From: Candidatus Altimarinota bacterium
Lineage (GTDB): Bacteria > Patescibacteriota > Gracilibacteria > UBA4473
Length of the DNA: 34,921 nucleotides
Direction of reading: 5' to 3'
NCBI GenBank assembly: GCA_020630245.1
Contig: JAHDBZ010000001.1
Span: forward strand, 60,402 to 95,322
Below, piece after piece: positions 1 through 8,349 of the stretch. The notes beneath the pieces are model-generated. The model ran no database searches. It was given only the letters and a program-made list of their open reading frames with translations, and was not told the origin of the DNA. The translations under genes and the position numbers were made by a program. Within the stretch, counting starts at the first letter, position 1; every line of letters starts with the position of its first letter.

Positions 1-1132
1 CAGTGCTGGCAGCCCATTGCCAGTTTCCGTTGTTTACACATGGATCGTAATCGATTAATTTCTGTGCGAAATAACGTTCGCCTTTACGCCAGTCGATCTG
101 TAAATTTTTTACTAAAAAACTGGCGGTGATCATGCGCACACGATTGTGCATGTAACCCGTGGTATTGAGCTCTCGCATGCCAGCGTCAACAATAGGAAAT
201 CCGGTGCGACCTTGGCACCACGCTGCAAAAATTTCTTCATCTTCGGACCATGACAGATCGTTAAATTTCTCTTGGAAGGCGTCGCCAAATACCCTCGGAA
301 AATGATGGGCGATATGGGTGAAGAAATCTCGCCAATAAAGTTCACTGAGTACGGTGTGATCCGGACCATAAAATTTTTTAAGCTGGTTATAACTTTCTCG
401 AACCGAGATCGTACCAAATTTATGATGTGCCGACAGCAGCGTCGTTGATGACTGTGCCGGAAAATCACGACCTTCGTTGTACTGTGGGTCGAGTGATTTG
501 AGGATCTGGATGGCCTCAGATCGCCCGCCTTTGAGACGCAGCTTTGAATTGTGTTCATACTTAATTTCATCCAGTGTGATAGTTCCCTGAAGTGAATCAG
601 TATGCAGATTTTTGTGCGAAAATTTTATCGGATCTGGTACCGGTAATTGGCGGGAGTTTTTATAGAACGGCGTAAAAACGAGATAAGGAGAACCATCTTT
701 TTTGAGTGCAGTGTCCGGTTCTTGCAATAAATAATCTGCATAAGTTTTAAAATCCACATCATGCTTTGTACAGATATCTTCAATAGCTTGGTCTCGTTGC
801 TGCGCAAAAGGGGTGTAATCATGATTTACAAAAACTGCCTCGACGTCTTCTGCTTTGATGAGACTTTCAATAGATTCATCACTTTTACCAGAGAAAATAT
901 AAAGTCGGGACCCCAACTTTTGCAGACTTTCATCTACTTCACGAAGACTCTGAATCATAAATTCAAAGGCGTTAGCTGAAAAGTAATCATTAGTCTCCGT
1001 CTGTCTCGGATCAAAAATAAACACGGGAATCACTTCATCCGAAGCCTTGCACGCAGCGATGAGAGCTGTGTTGTCCTCGAGACGCAGGTCTCGACGGAAG
1101 CAATAGAGGGATTTCTTAAATTTAGCTGACAT
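1..1132 (-). CDS. phr: Deoxyribodipyrimidine photolyase (C-terminus cut by window edge)
   Basis: This gene repairs UV-induced cyclobutane pyrimidine dimers using light and FAD. The reverse strand from the ATG at 1130-1132 reads open to base 1 for 377 codons. It begins MSAKFKKSLYCFRRDLRLEDN, which matches the photolyase antenna-domain start (FRRDLRxxDN). The C-terminal FAD-binding domain shows ELYWRDFFTHIAHHFP, WCQGRTGFPIVDAGMREL, TTGYMHNRMR-like (here GYMHNRVRM) and IDWRKGERYFAQKLIDYDP, followed by NNGNWQWAAS at the edge. All of these are hallmark photolyase/cryptochrome motifs. A complete protein is usually 430-480 residues, so roughly the last 60-100 are missing. The ATG lies 36 bp from the divergent TauE gene, so the two promoters must share very little space. 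Photolyase rather than cryptochrome is inferred from the bacterial class I pattern. Confidence 0.93.
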   Translation of the reverse strand, partial: MSAKFKKSLYCFRRDLRLEDNTALIAACKASDEVIPVFIFDPRQTETNDYFSANAFEFMIQSLREVDESLQKLGSRLYIFSGKSDESIESLIKAEDVEAVFVNHDYTPFAQQRDQAIEDICTKHDVDFKTYADYLLQEPDTALKKDGSPYLVFTPFYKNSRQLPVPDPIKFSHKNLHTDSLQGTITLDEIKYEHNSKLRLKGGRSEAIQILKSLDPQYNEGRDFPAQSSTTLLSAHHKFGTISVRESYNQLKKFYGPDHTVLSELYWRDFFTHIAHHFPRVFGDAFQEKFNDLSWSEDEEIFAAWCQGRTGFPIVDAGMRELNTTGYMHNRVRMITASFLVKNLQIDWRKGERYFAQKLIDYDPCVNNGNWQWAAST

Positions 1133-1168
1133 TTTTTTGTGCCTGATTAGATTACTCTAGTTCGATAG

Positions 1169-1924
1169 ATGAATACAGATATTTTGATTGCGGTTTTAGG
1201 AGTCTTTATTGGCGAGTTTTACGGAAACTTTGTTGGAGGCGGTAGTTTGGTAACCCAGATCGCTTTACAAAACATTATCGGTATGGATATTAAACCAGCC
1301 ATCGCTCTCGACAACGCAGCGGTTCTTGGCTCCAATGTTGGGATGATTTTGGCCCTTTGGCGTAAGTATAAAGTGCAGTGGTGGTTTGCCGTATTTACTG
1401 TGTTTCAGATTGTCGGAGCTTTGCTCGGGGCTTGGTTATTGGTGGCTATCGATGCAACATTGCTTAAATGGATTTTTATTGCAACGGTAATCGGTTTAGT
1501 GGTTAAAAATTTGTTTTTTCCCGATGGAGAACACAGAGAAAAAGGCTTTGATCCGACTCAGCGGCGAATTGCTTGGTTAGCGGTCGCCGCTATTTTAATC
1601 GGAGCGTACAATGCCGCCTTTGTGATCGGGGACTGGATTATTGCTTTGTTGATACTGACTAGTTGCTTTGCTATTAAATATCAGCAAGCTATTTTCTTGC
1701 TTGTTTTCTCTATGCTGTTTAGTCAGTCAGCTGCAGTCTATCAGTATTGGGCTCATGGTTTGATCGATTGGTCCTTCTTGGGGCCGATGCTCGTAGTAAC
1801 TTTATTTGGCGGTATGCTGGCTGGCACGTTGATTGAAAAAATTCATTCTGAAAAACTCGAAACTTTTCTCAAATATCTCAGTCTAGGTTTGGTGGTGTAT
1901 CTGGTATGGGGGTTGATTGGTTAA
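1169..1924 (+). CDS. TauE/SafE family membrane exporter
   Basis: This is a 251-residue polytopic membrane protein of the TauE/SafE (DUF81) family, whose members are thought to export sulfite, sulfoacetate or other small organosulfur anions. It has about eight hydrophobic helices arranged as two similar halves. The first half carries the family's loop GEFYGNFVGGGSLVTQIALQ near residues 15-34 (G-x-x-G-G-G repeats), and the second half contains GAYNAAFVIGDW near residue 140. Length is normal for the family. The stop codon overlaps the stop of the convergent flavoprotein by four bases (TTAA at 1921-1924). A second TauE/SafE gene sits at the other end of the window. The substrate cannot be read from the sequence. 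Confidence 0.85.
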   Translation: MNTDILIAVLGVFIGEFYGNFVGGGSLVTQIALQNIIGMDIKPAIALDNAAVLGSNVGMILALWRKYKVQWWFAVFTVFQIVGALLGAWLLVAIDATLLKWIFIATVIGLVVKNLFFPDGEHREKGFDPTQRRIAWLAVAAILIGAYNAAFVIGDWIIALLILTSCFAIKYQQAIFLLVFSMLFSQSAAVYQYWAHGLIDWSFLGPMLVVTLFGGMLAGTLIEKIHSEKLETFLKYLSLGLVVYLVWGLIG

Positions 1925-3411
1925 GCTTTCCCTCGATACCCAAACAGCCGTCGGACAATCTTTCTCACTTTCGGATTAAATAGTTTCGGAGCGAGATATT
2001 GACCCGCTAGCCATTTGCTGGCTTCGCCATACGTTGGGTAGATATAGGTTGAGCGGGCGATTTTAGAAATATCAAGCCCTTGGGCGATGGCCAGTTGCCA
2101 TTCGCGGATCATTTCACCGGCCCGTGGTGCGACAATTTGGACGCCAAGGACTTTATTTTTTTTGCCGATTAGGACTTTGATGAAACCTTCACTGCCCGAT
2201 TCTGTTAAAGCACGATCGTTACCACTGAGATTAAATTTCTGCACGTGGTATTTAAGCTTGGCTTTATCCGCGCTAGCTTCGTCATGACCGATATGGGCAA
2301 TCTCTGGGTCGGTGTAGATCGTCCAGCCGATCGAATCGTAACTGGCTTTGCTTGGAACTTTGAGGAATTCATTGGTAAAAACAATGCCGGCTTCGTAGTT
2401 GGCTGCGTGCGTAAAAGGTGTGTGCCCATTGATATCACCGATCGCCGTAATGTGCGGAACATTGGTGCGACAGTTTGGTTTGGTTGCTATACCACGTGGT
2501 CCGTATTTGACGCCGGCAGCTTCGAGATTTAGCTCCGTGTTTGGAATTCGGCCGGCTGCGAGCAAGATCTCATCGGTCGTAAATTCAATCGTTTTATTTT
2601 TTACTTTGAGGGTGAGGCATTTTTTGGTCTGACGCCCTATCTTTACAGTTTTTACTTCTAGTGGTTCGACATCCGTATAGATTTGTACGCCTTCAGACTT
2701 TAGTTTTTTTGTCATTACATCACGTGTGTCGGCGTCAAAGTGACCCAGGTAGGTTTTGTGTCGTTCTAAGATCGTTACTTGCGTGCCGAGACGCTGCATG
2801 GCTTGCGCCAATTCGGTTGCGATGACGCCCCCGCCAATGATAGTGAGTGATTTTGGTTGTACTTTTGAACTAAAAATTTGTTCATTAGTGATAAATCCTG
2901 CTTCTTTCAAACCTTTAATTTCAGGAATTCGCGGTCGAGAGCCAGTAGCAATACAGATTTTTTTACCCGTAATGGTCGTCGTTTTTTGAGTTTTATATTT
3001 TCTTTGTTGCAGGCGTGAGAGTTTGGGGTTGAGCTCGATTTTGATCGTGTGAGGATCTTTAAATTCAGCTCGGCCGAATATGACATCCGCGCCATAACTA
3101 CGAAAACGATCCGGGTCGTCATGTTTTTGGATCTTGCTCTGGATCTTGGCAATGCGACCCGTAACGTCTGACCAGGTAATCTTTGGCTCAGCTGCTTTGA
3201 TTCCATATTTATCCGCGTGTCGTATGTGATGAGCGACTTTTCCAGATTTGATCAAAGCTTTACTGGGAACACAGCCGTAGTGGAGACAGTCACCGCCGAG
3301 CTTGTCTTTATCAATCAGGCAAACTTTGACACCAAGTTGAGCTGCGGCAGAGCAGAGAGATAGACCGGCTGAGCCGCCACCGATGATGATGAGATCGTAG
3401 GTATATTGCAT
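1921..3411 (-). CDS. Mercuric-reductase-like FAD/NAD(P) disulfide oxidoreductase
   Basis: This 496-residue flavoprotein belongs to the pyridine nucleotide-disulfide oxidoreductase class I group. The N-terminal FAD motif GGGSAG is at residues 11-16. The redox-active disulfide is C42-LHYG-C47, followed by VPSK. A second Rossmann motif, IIGGGVIATELAQAMQRLG, binds NAD(P)H, and the second FAD contact is AIGDINGHTPFTHAA. The dimerisation domain ends with STYIYPTYGEASKW. Here the His of the classical HPTxxE catalytic dyad is Tyr, which argues against lipoamide dehydrogenase and for the mercuric-reductase-like subgroup. There is no N-terminal HMA domain or C-terminal Cys pair, so true mercury reduction is doubtful. 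The gene follows the TVP38 gene with a six-base gap. In other bacteria these two families are often neighbours or fused, suggesting a membrane-linked redox role (inference). Confidence 0.85.
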   Translation of the reverse strand: MQYTYDLIIIGGGSAGLSLCSAAAQLGVKVCLIDKDKLGGDCLHYGCVPSKALIKSGKVAHHIRHADKYGIKAAEPKITWSDVTGRIAKIQSKIQKHDDPDRFRSYGADVIFGRAEFKDPHTIKIELNPKLSRLQQRKYKTQKTTTITGKKICIATGSRPRIPEIKGLKEAGFITNEQIFSSKVQPKSLTIIGGGVIATELAQAMQRLGTQVTILERHKTYLGHFDADTRDVMTKKLKSEGVQIYTDVEPLEVKTVKIGRQTKKCLTLKVKNKTIEFTTDEILLAAGRIPNTELNLEAAGVKYGPRGIATKPNCRTNVPHITAIGDINGHTPFTHAANYEAGIVFTNEFLKVPSKASYDSIGWTIYTDPEIAHIGHDEASADKAKLKYHVQKFNLSGNDRALTESGSEGFIKVLIGKKNKVLGVQIVAPRAGEMIREWQLAIAQGLDISKIARSTYIYPTYGEASKWLAGQYLAPKLFNPKVRKIVRRLFGYRGKA

Positions 3412-3412
3412 A

Positions 3413-3436
3413 GTTTGCTAGTTTGCTAATTTGCTA
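3413..3436. repeat. 8-bp tandem array (GTTTGCTA x3)
   Basis: Three 8-bp units (GTTTGCTA, GTTTGCTA, ATTTGCTA) span the end of the TVP38 gene, its stop codon and the whole gap to the flavoprotein start codon. This belongs to the same class of stop-codon-associated arrays seen at pnp, efeU, nusB, lspA and the DUF389 gene. Confidence 0.85.
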
Positions 3437-4089
3437 GATTGGAAATGTTTTACGATTCGTGGCACGCAGAGTACTAAGCCAATCATGATTGCTGGAATGA
3501 TAAGGGCTTTAGGTCCCTGTAGAAGTGATTCTCCGAGATACACGAAAGCTGGTACAAATACGATATTGGTCAAAAGTGTTCCTAGAAAAAAATCTCTTCC
3601 CCTCAATGTGGGGATCGTACCGGCGGCGTAGCTGAGTGCAATATACGGTAAAAACAGTGCTCGTAGTACGATGATGCTGAGGACACCATTTTTATCAGAT
3701 TTTTCTTCGATGGTTTTAATGAGTTTGCCGATACCTTTTTTATTTTTAAGAGTTTCGATTCGGTCACCGCTTAATTTTCGACCGACGATGAACGCTACCT
3801 GTGCTGCGACGGTAGCCGCAAAGATAACATAAATAGAGCCCCACAGTTTACCGAACAATAAACCGCCTAAGATCGTGAAAACAGTCGAAGACACGAAGGC
3901 CATCACGACCACAAAATAAATAACCATAAACACCAGTGGCCCAAAAATTCCGAAGGCTTCAATCTGAGCTTTCAGATTGTCTGGGTTTAGATAATTTTGT
4001 ATTTGTGTACCGATGTCAGTCTGTGTCCACAGCAAAACTCCGATCGCAATGATGAGCAGTAGCCAGCCGTACTTCTTCAGCCATTTCAT
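3418..4089 (-). CDS. TVP38/TMEM64 (DedA-superfamily) membrane protein
   Basis: This is a 223-residue protein with an N-terminal helix (KYGWLLLIIAIGVLLW) and the TVP38/TMEM64 (SNARE-associated, VTT) domain. The core is TVFTILGGLLFGKLWGSIYV followed by QVAFIVGRKLSG, the conserved GGxxFG...R segment of the family. VTT-domain proteins are implicated in lipid scrambling or transport across the inner membrane. It is the upstream gene of a two-gene operon with the flavoprotein at 1921-3411. The last residues, SSKLAN and the stop, are encoded inside an 8-bp tandem repeat (3413-3436) that also fills the intergenic gap, so the C-terminal tail is probably shaped by the repeat rather than selected. Family assignment is good; the transported substrate is unknown. 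Confidence 0.85.
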   Translation of the reverse strand: MKWLKKYGWLLLIIAIGVLLWTQTDIGTQIQNYLNPDNLKAQIEAFGIFGPLVFMVIYFVVVMAFVSSTVFTILGGLLFGKLWGSIYVIFAATVAAQVAFIVGRKLSGDRIETLKNKKGIGKLIKTIEEKSDKNGVLSIIVLRALFLPYIALSYAAGTIPTLRGRDFFLGTLLTNIVFVPAFVYLGESLLQGPKALIIPAIMIGLVLCVPRIVKHFQSSKLAN

Positions 4090-4101
4090 GCGAATTGCGG
4101 C

Positions 4102-5010
4102 TTAGAGTTTGAAGATCGGCTTGTCTGAGATTCTGATATCATCGATGTAGAGTGTTTGTTGGTTGTGCGGGTCTTCATGATTGAGGATTCCGAGCTCGAG
4201 GATAGAATATTTAGTCTGTTCCTGTGGGAGTGTTTGCCCTGGAAAGTAGAGAATTTTTTTGTTGTCTTGCCAGACTTCGACCAAGCCTTTGCGGTTGTCA
4301 GTCGAAAACTTGATGTGAAAACGGAGATTGACCCATTGATTAAACGGCAGGTTTACTTCGTCTAGTACGGTCTGCTTGTAGGCCTCTGGTTTAGGGAGCC
4401 AGTAAAACAGGTCTGAGGCAATATAATTGTTTCGATCAAAGAAGAAAAACCGGCCCGGCTCTTTACGGTAGCGCCAGCTACTGTTTTCGGCTCGGATACC
4501 CCAGAACATTAAATTTTTAGTAAATGGTTTTTGTTCGCCTTCTAAATAAAACCATCCAGAAAAATATAGGTCTTCTCCCTCATCAAAATCAAATAAGTGT
4601 CGACGAATCCCCGCAGCCGTTTTGCGACCGAAGCTAAGTTGGGTTGGGGGGACGGTAAACTTTAGCGACTGCTGACCGCGTTTTCTCTGCTCGGTAGAGA
4701 TTTCGATCTTGCTTTTTCCCGGAGCCATAAAACACTCTGAGGGAACAACAAAACAGCTCTTAGTAGGATTTTTCAGTAGTCTGACTTCGTTGTTTTGTAG
4801 CGTCAGCTGGTGCCAGCGAGAGAAATCTGGTGGAAAGAGATCTTCTACGCGATCAATTTCCTCAAAACCTTCCGAAAATTTATTTTCACTGGGCTGAGAC
4901 AATTTGAGCGTGTTGAATTCCTGGATCGTGGCTGGAGTCGAAAATGTGTAATAGATCAACCCTCCCAAGAGGGCGAAAAATAGTAACTTGAAAAATTTTT
5001 TACCAGACAT
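4102..5010 (-). CDS. Membrane-anchored lectin/polysaccharide-lyase-fold protein
   Basis: I do not recognise a named family with certainty. The 302-residue protein starts with a basic stretch and one hydrophobic helix (residues about 6-24, FFKLLFFALLGGLIYYTF), so it is probably an anchored or secreted protein facing outward. The rest is beta-rich. KIEISTEQRKRGQQSLKFTV, EDLYFSGWFYLEGE, FNQWVNLRFHIKFS, RKGLVEVWQDNKKIL and QTLYIDDIRIS follow the strand order of concanavalin-A-like jelly rolls such as heparin-lyase I/PL20-type and laminin-G-like proteins. Two cysteines (KSCFVVPSECFM) could form a short disulfide. The gene ends 12 bp before the TVP38 gene and is read in the same direction. Carbohydrate binding or lyase activity is inference from the fold pattern; no catalytic residues can be assigned. 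Confidence 0.5.
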   Translation of the reverse strand: MSGKKFFKLLFFALLGGLIYYTFSTPATIQEFNTLKLSQPSENKFSEGFEEIDRVEDLFPPDFSRWHQLTLQNNEVRLLKNPTKSCFVVPSECFMAPGKSKIEISTEQRKRGQQSLKFTVPPTQLSFGRKTAAGIRRHLFDFDEGEDLYFSGWFYLEGEQKPFTKNLMFWGIRAENSSWRYRKEPGRFFFFDRNNYIASDLFYWLPKPEAYKQTVLDEVNLPFNQWVNLRFHIKFSTDNRKGLVEVWQDNKKILYFPGQTLPQEQTKYSILELGILNHEDPHNQQTLYIDDIRISDKPIFKL

Positions 5011-5093
5011 TTCGGTTCCTATTTTAGCGCGATCATTGGATTGTTCTTGGGGATTTTGTCGACAAAGCTGGTGAGTGATGTATTTTTTATGTC

Positions 5094-5627
5094 ATGAAGC
5101 CAACGAGCGTTTTGTTAGCCCTAATGCTTTTGTGCACGGGTTGCTGGTTTGGGTCTCGTGGCCCCACGACGATCACACTGATGAATGTGGATGGTCAGGT
5201 GATAGGGCAGGCTTTTGCGATGGAAGATGCATTTTGGACGGCAGATCATATCTATCGAACCCACGAGAATCTTTTCTTTGAGGGAACACCGATCGAAGTG
5301 CTAGAGCGCTCTGTGCGCCGTGATGTTTTGCGTTTTTCTCTGCCGTTTCGAGGTGTTAAAGACAAGCAATCAGGATCTTTGTCCGCCGATTTCTTGCGGC
5401 CAGGGATTCGCCTCAGTTGGTCCGGCGGACAAGGAACACTGGAGCGAATAGAGACCAAATTTGTGATAGGCGATCGTGAGTATCATCGTATTGGAATCGT
5501 GTCTGGGAAAATACTCCCCGGGATGTCAGGTCTTCCTGTATTGGACGATGCCCATAATGTGAGAGGAATGATCATCGGAGGAGATAATGATTCGGTTTTT
5601 ATTTCGGAGCTTTATGCTACTGAGTAG
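5094..5627 (+). CDS. Small trypsin-like (chymotrypsin-fold) lipoprotein
   Basis: The 177-residue protein has a short lipoprotein signal (hydrophobic 5-15, then LCTGC with Cys17; the -3 residue is Cys rather than the usual Leu). The mature part has the order of a trypsin-fold protease: IGQAFAMEDAFWTADHIY resembles the GTGFxV...ILTAxHV block with His52, RRDVLRFSLP supplies a candidate Asp77, and LPGMSGLPVLDDAHNVRGMIIGG resembles the GxSGGPxxD..GxVxGI block with Ser145. A complete His-Asp-Ser triad is therefore possible in a domain of only about 160 residues, much smaller than HtrA/DegP and without a PDZ domain. The oxyanion-loop Gly after the Ser is kept, but the second Gly is Leu. The gene is divergent from the membrane-anchored gene at 4102-5010. 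The protease fold is likely; activity is unproven. Confidence 0.6.
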   Translation: MKPTSVLLALMLLCTGCWFGSRGPTTITLMNVDGQVIGQAFAMEDAFWTADHIYRTHENLFFEGTPIEVLERSVRRDVLRFSLPFRGVKDKQSGSLSADFLRPGIRLSWSGGQGTLERIETKFVIGDREYHRIGIVSGKILPGMSGLPVLDDAHNVRGMIIGGDNDSVFISELYATE

Positions 5628-5643
5628 AACGCGTAATTTGGAC

Positions 5644-5671
5644 TTGACGCCAATTGGTGTGCTCCTAGAAT
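5644..5671 (+). promoter_or_regulatory. Promoter of rpsO (-35 TTGACG, -10 TAGAAT)
   Basis: TTGACG at 5644-5649 and TAGAAT at 5666-5671 are separated by 16 bp, close to the sigma-70 consensus. They lie 32 bp upstream of the rpsO ATG. The same -35 and spacing occur before rpmE and rpsT. Confidence 0.7.
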
Positions 5672-5702
5672 CGTCGAGCAATAATTTATTTTTTTAAATC
5701 AC

Positions 5703-6011
5703 ATGCCTGCAAAAGCTAAGAAAGACGAAGCTAAGGCGGCTCCCAAAGCCACTAAAAGCGACAAAAAAGCCGTAATCGCGGCTCATCAACAACACAAAAA
5801 AGATACCGGTTCTGCCCCGGTTCAGATTGCGATCCTTACTGACAAGATTAACAAACTTACAGAGCACCTTAAAGCGCACAAAAAGGACAAACATTCTCGC
5901 CGAGGACTTATCGGCATGGTTGGTCGACGCACCAAACTCATGCGATACCTCAAAATGCACAAACCTGAGGAAGCTCGACAGCTTGCAAAGGAACTCGGAC
6001 TACGGTCTTAA
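5703..6011 (+). CDS. rpsO: 30S ribosomal protein S15
   Basis: S15 binds the central domain of 16S rRNA early in 30S assembly and helps form inter-subunit bridges. The conserved core starts near residue 23 (VIAAHQQHKKDTGSAPVQIA), continues with LTDKINKLTEHLKAHKKDKHSRRGL and ends with the signature GMVGRRTKLMRYLKMHKPE. At 102 residues it is longer than the usual 89, because of an added N-terminal tail rich in Lys and Ala (MPAKAKKDEAKAAPKATKSD). Similar tails occur on S20 and on the membrane protein at 14585-15748. The gene precedes pnp, as in many bacteria. No Shine-Dalgarno motif precedes the ATG; the upstream sequence is a run of T followed by AAATCAC. Confidence 0.97.
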   Translation: MPAKAKKDEAKAAPKATKSDKKAVIAAHQQHKKDTGSAPVQIAILTDKINKLTEHLKAHKKDKHSRRGLIGMVGRRTKLMRYLKMHKPEEARQLAKELGLRS

Positions 6012-6024
6012 TCGCTCAAATGAT

Positions 6025-6056
6025 AAACGCTCGGGATAAAGTCGGGCGTTTTTCTT
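6025..6056 (+). terminator. Intrinsic terminator after rpsO
   Basis: AAACGCTCG (6025-6033) pairs with CGGGCGTTT (6043-6051) with one G-U pair, and a T-rich run follows (TTTCTTTC). It probably terminates part of the rpsO transcription before pnp, so pnp may be expressed by read-through or its own promoter. Confidence 0.75.
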
Positions 6057-6143
6057 TCTCAAGAAAAATTCCTCATCGTTATCCTGCAGCGATTGTCAGA
6101 GAGCTAGCAATAGATATCTCTAATTTTTAAAAATCATTTCACA

Positions 6144-8252
6144 ATGAACGTTGTAAAAAAGGAACTCCCGTTGGGAGAAAACGTATTCAGCTTTGAAGCT
6201 GGAAAATTTGCCCATCAAGCTGATGGTGCCGTTATGGTCTCGAATGGAGATTGTAAAATTTTGGTTACCGCCCAAATGGGAGGTGCCCGAGACGGGATGG
6301 ATTTCTTTCCTCTCGTGGTTGAATTCGAGCCTCGTTATTACTCAGCGGGTCGACTCAAACATTCAAAAGTCAATAAACGAGAAGGACGAAAAAGTGATCC
6401 AGATGTCCTTACTTGCCGAGTGACGGATCGTCCGTTGCGACCTATGTTCCCAAAAGGAATGCGTAATGAAGTCCAAATCATTGCCACTCAATTTCAAACC
6501 GATGGTGACCATGCTTCAGCGCCACTCTGTATTACCGGCGCTAGTCTCGCTATCCAAATGGCGGGAATGCCGTTTGAGCGATCGGTTTCAGCCGTGCAGG
6601 TTGGAATGGACGCCCAAGGAAACTTTATCACGAATCCATCCGGCACGCAGATTGCCGAATCAGGGCTAGATTTTGTGGTTGCTGGGACGGAGGACTCGAT
6701 CATGATGGTCGAAGCCGGGGCCAACCTAATTTCAAACGAAAAAGCCGTCGAGGTTCTCGAGTACGCGCATGCAGAGATCAAAAAGCTTTGTAAGTTACAG
6801 GATGAATTTTTGGCTGGAATGACCATCGAGGTCAAAGAATACGAGGTCGCGTCAGAATCTGATACCTATGCCCGCGCAGCGGAACTCGTCGATCAGCACA
6901 TTACCGAAGACGAATTTACTACCATTGCGGGGACGACTAAAAAAGAAGTTAAGAAGAAAATGCACGTTCTTGAAGAAAAACTCTTTGCAGCTTGTGCAGC
7001 GGAACTCGAAACTGAAGAAGTTTCAAAAGGAGACTTAGTCGGAGCCTTTGAAAAACGTTTTGCGAAAAATATGCGAGCGCGGGTCTTCACCACTGGAAAA
7101 CGAGTCGATGGTCGTGGTATTGACGATGTTCGAGATCTCTATGTAGAGACAGGGCTTTTCGATCGAGTCCATGGTTCAGGTCTTTTCCAGCGTGGTGAAA
7201 CGCAAGCGCTCACGATGCTTACCCTTGGAGGACCAGATGATGAAAAATACGTAGACACGACGGATGGTGGTGAGCGACGTGCTCGCTACATCCATCATTA
7301 TAACTTCCCGCCTTACTCAGTGGGGGAGACACGAATGTTGCGCGGACCGGGTCGTCGAGAGATTGGACACGGAGCTTTAGCAGAGCGAGCTCTGAGCTAT
7401 GTCATGCCAAAAGAAGAAGATGGTTGGCAGTACACAGTTCGTTGTGTGTCAGAGATCCTGAGCTGTAATGGTTCGAGTTCAATGGCTTCAGTTTGTGGAT
7501 CGACACTGGCTCTGATGGACGCCGGAGTACCGATCAAAACACCAATTGCGGGGATCGCTATGGGACTGCTAATGCAGGACGACGGGGATTTCCGAATTCT
7601 TACTGATATTCAAGGTCTCGAAGATTTCGATGGAGATATGGATTTCAAAGTAACGGGAGACGAAGAAGGTATCACAGCTCTACAGCTAGATATCAAACTC
7701 AAAGGGCTCGATCTATCACTGCTGAAAGATGCCTTGGAACGAGCGAAAGTCGCTCGAACACATATCCTAGGCGCTATGAAAGCTGAAATCGCGGTGCCAA
7801 ACCCAGAGATGAATGCACACGCACCACTGATCGAAACGATGAAGATCGACCCGGATCAGATCCGAGATATTATTGGTAAAGGCGGCGCTGTAATCCAAGG
7901 AATGTGTGCCGATTACGATGTAAAAATTAGCGTCGAAGATGACGGAACGGTTATCATCGCCGGTCTTAAGGAAGGTATCAATGGTGCGCGTAATCAAATC
8001 GAAATGATTACCTACACGCCCGAAGTCGGAGATGAGTTCCAGGATTGTGAAGTCAAAACGATCGTTGATTTCGGAGCTTTTGTTCAGTACGCACCAGGCA
8101 AGGATGGGCTGGTTCACATCTCTCAGATTGCAGAGGAACGTGTCGAAAAAGTTGAGGACTACCTCAAAGTTGGTCAAAAGGTGAATGTAAAACTTACCGA
8201 AATTGATCGACAAGGACGGGTTAAGCTGTCGATGAAAGGAATGAATAACTAG
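6144..8252 (+). CDS. pnp: Polyribonucleotide nucleotidyltransferase (PNPase)
   Basis: PNPase degrades RNA 3'-5' by phosphorolysis and can add tails. The 702-residue protein has the complete family layout: first RNase PH domain from about residue 5 (VKKELPLGENVFSFEAGKFAHQADGAVMV, RPLRPMFPKGMRNEVQII), a helical linker around 240-310, and a second RNase PH domain with RVDGRGIDDVRDL, GSGLFQRGETQAL, YNFPPYSVGE and GRREIGHGALAERAL. A KH domain with the loop IIGKGGAVIQ is near residue 575, and an S1 domain is at the end (VDFGAFVQYAPGKDGLVHISQ). The length matches the family norm. It lies 132 bp after rpsO, separated by a terminator, which is the classical rpsO-pnp arrangement. The ATG context is TTTCACAATG with no Shine-Dalgarno motif. 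Its TAG stop is the first part of a 7-mer array. Confidence 0.98.
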   Translation: MNVVKKELPLGENVFSFEAGKFAHQADGAVMVSNGDCKILVTAQMGGARDGMDFFPLVVEFEPRYYSAGRLKHSKVNKREGRKSDPDVLTCRVTDRPLRPMFPKGMRNEVQIIATQFQTDGDHASAPLCITGASLAIQMAGMPFERSVSAVQVGMDAQGNFITNPSGTQIAESGLDFVVAGTEDSIMMVEAGANLISNEKAVEVLEYAHAEIKKLCKLQDEFLAGMTIEVKEYEVASESDTYARAAELVDQHITEDEFTTIAGTTKKEVKKKMHVLEEKLFAACAAELETEEVSKGDLVGAFEKRFAKNMRARVFTTGKRVDGRGIDDVRDLYVETGLFDRVHGSGLFQRGETQALTMLTLGGPDDEKYVDTTDGGERRARYIHHYNFPPYSVGETRMLRGPGRREIGHGALAERALSYVMPKEEDGWQYTVRCVSEILSCNGSSSMASVCGSTLALMDAGVPIKTPIAGIAMGLLMQDDGDFRILTDIQGLEDFDGDMDFKVTGDEEGITALQLDIKLKGLDLSLLKDALERAKVARTHILGAMKAEIAVPNPEMNAHAPLIETMKIDPDQIRDIIGKGGAVIQGMCADYDVKISVEDDGTVIIAGLKEGINGARNQIEMITYTPEVGDEFQDCEVKTIVDFGAFVQYAPGKDGLVHISQIAEERVEKVEDYLKVGQKVNVKLTEIDRQGRVKLSMKGMNN

Positions 8253-8280
8253 TTAACAGATAACGGTTAACAGTGAACAG
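8252..8280. repeat. 7-bp tandem array after pnp
   Basis: Four 7-bp units (GTTAACA, GATAACG, GTTAACA, GTGAACA) begin in the last base of the pnp stop codon and run into the terminator stem. The words resemble the STRR (short tandemly repeated repetitive) heptamers known from cyanobacteria. Confidence 0.8.
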
Positions 8281-8312
8281 AAAGGGGTCGATGATTATCG
8301 GCCCTTTTGTTG
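8281..8312 (+). terminator. Intrinsic terminator after pnp
   Basis: AAAGGGGTCGAT (8281-8292) and ATCGGCCCTTTT (8297-8308) form a 12-bp stem with two G-U pairs and a GATT loop, followed by GTTG. It lies between the convergent pnp and DtxR-family genes and may work in both directions. Confidence 0.75.
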
Positions 8313-8349
8313 TTTATAAGAGATCTAAGTGTAAAGATGTTTTTTTTGT

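Noticed and set aside
130..570. Long reverse-strand frame inside the photolyase gene
   Set aside because: It is a shadow in another frame of the photolyase, whose motifs are continuous through this stretch.
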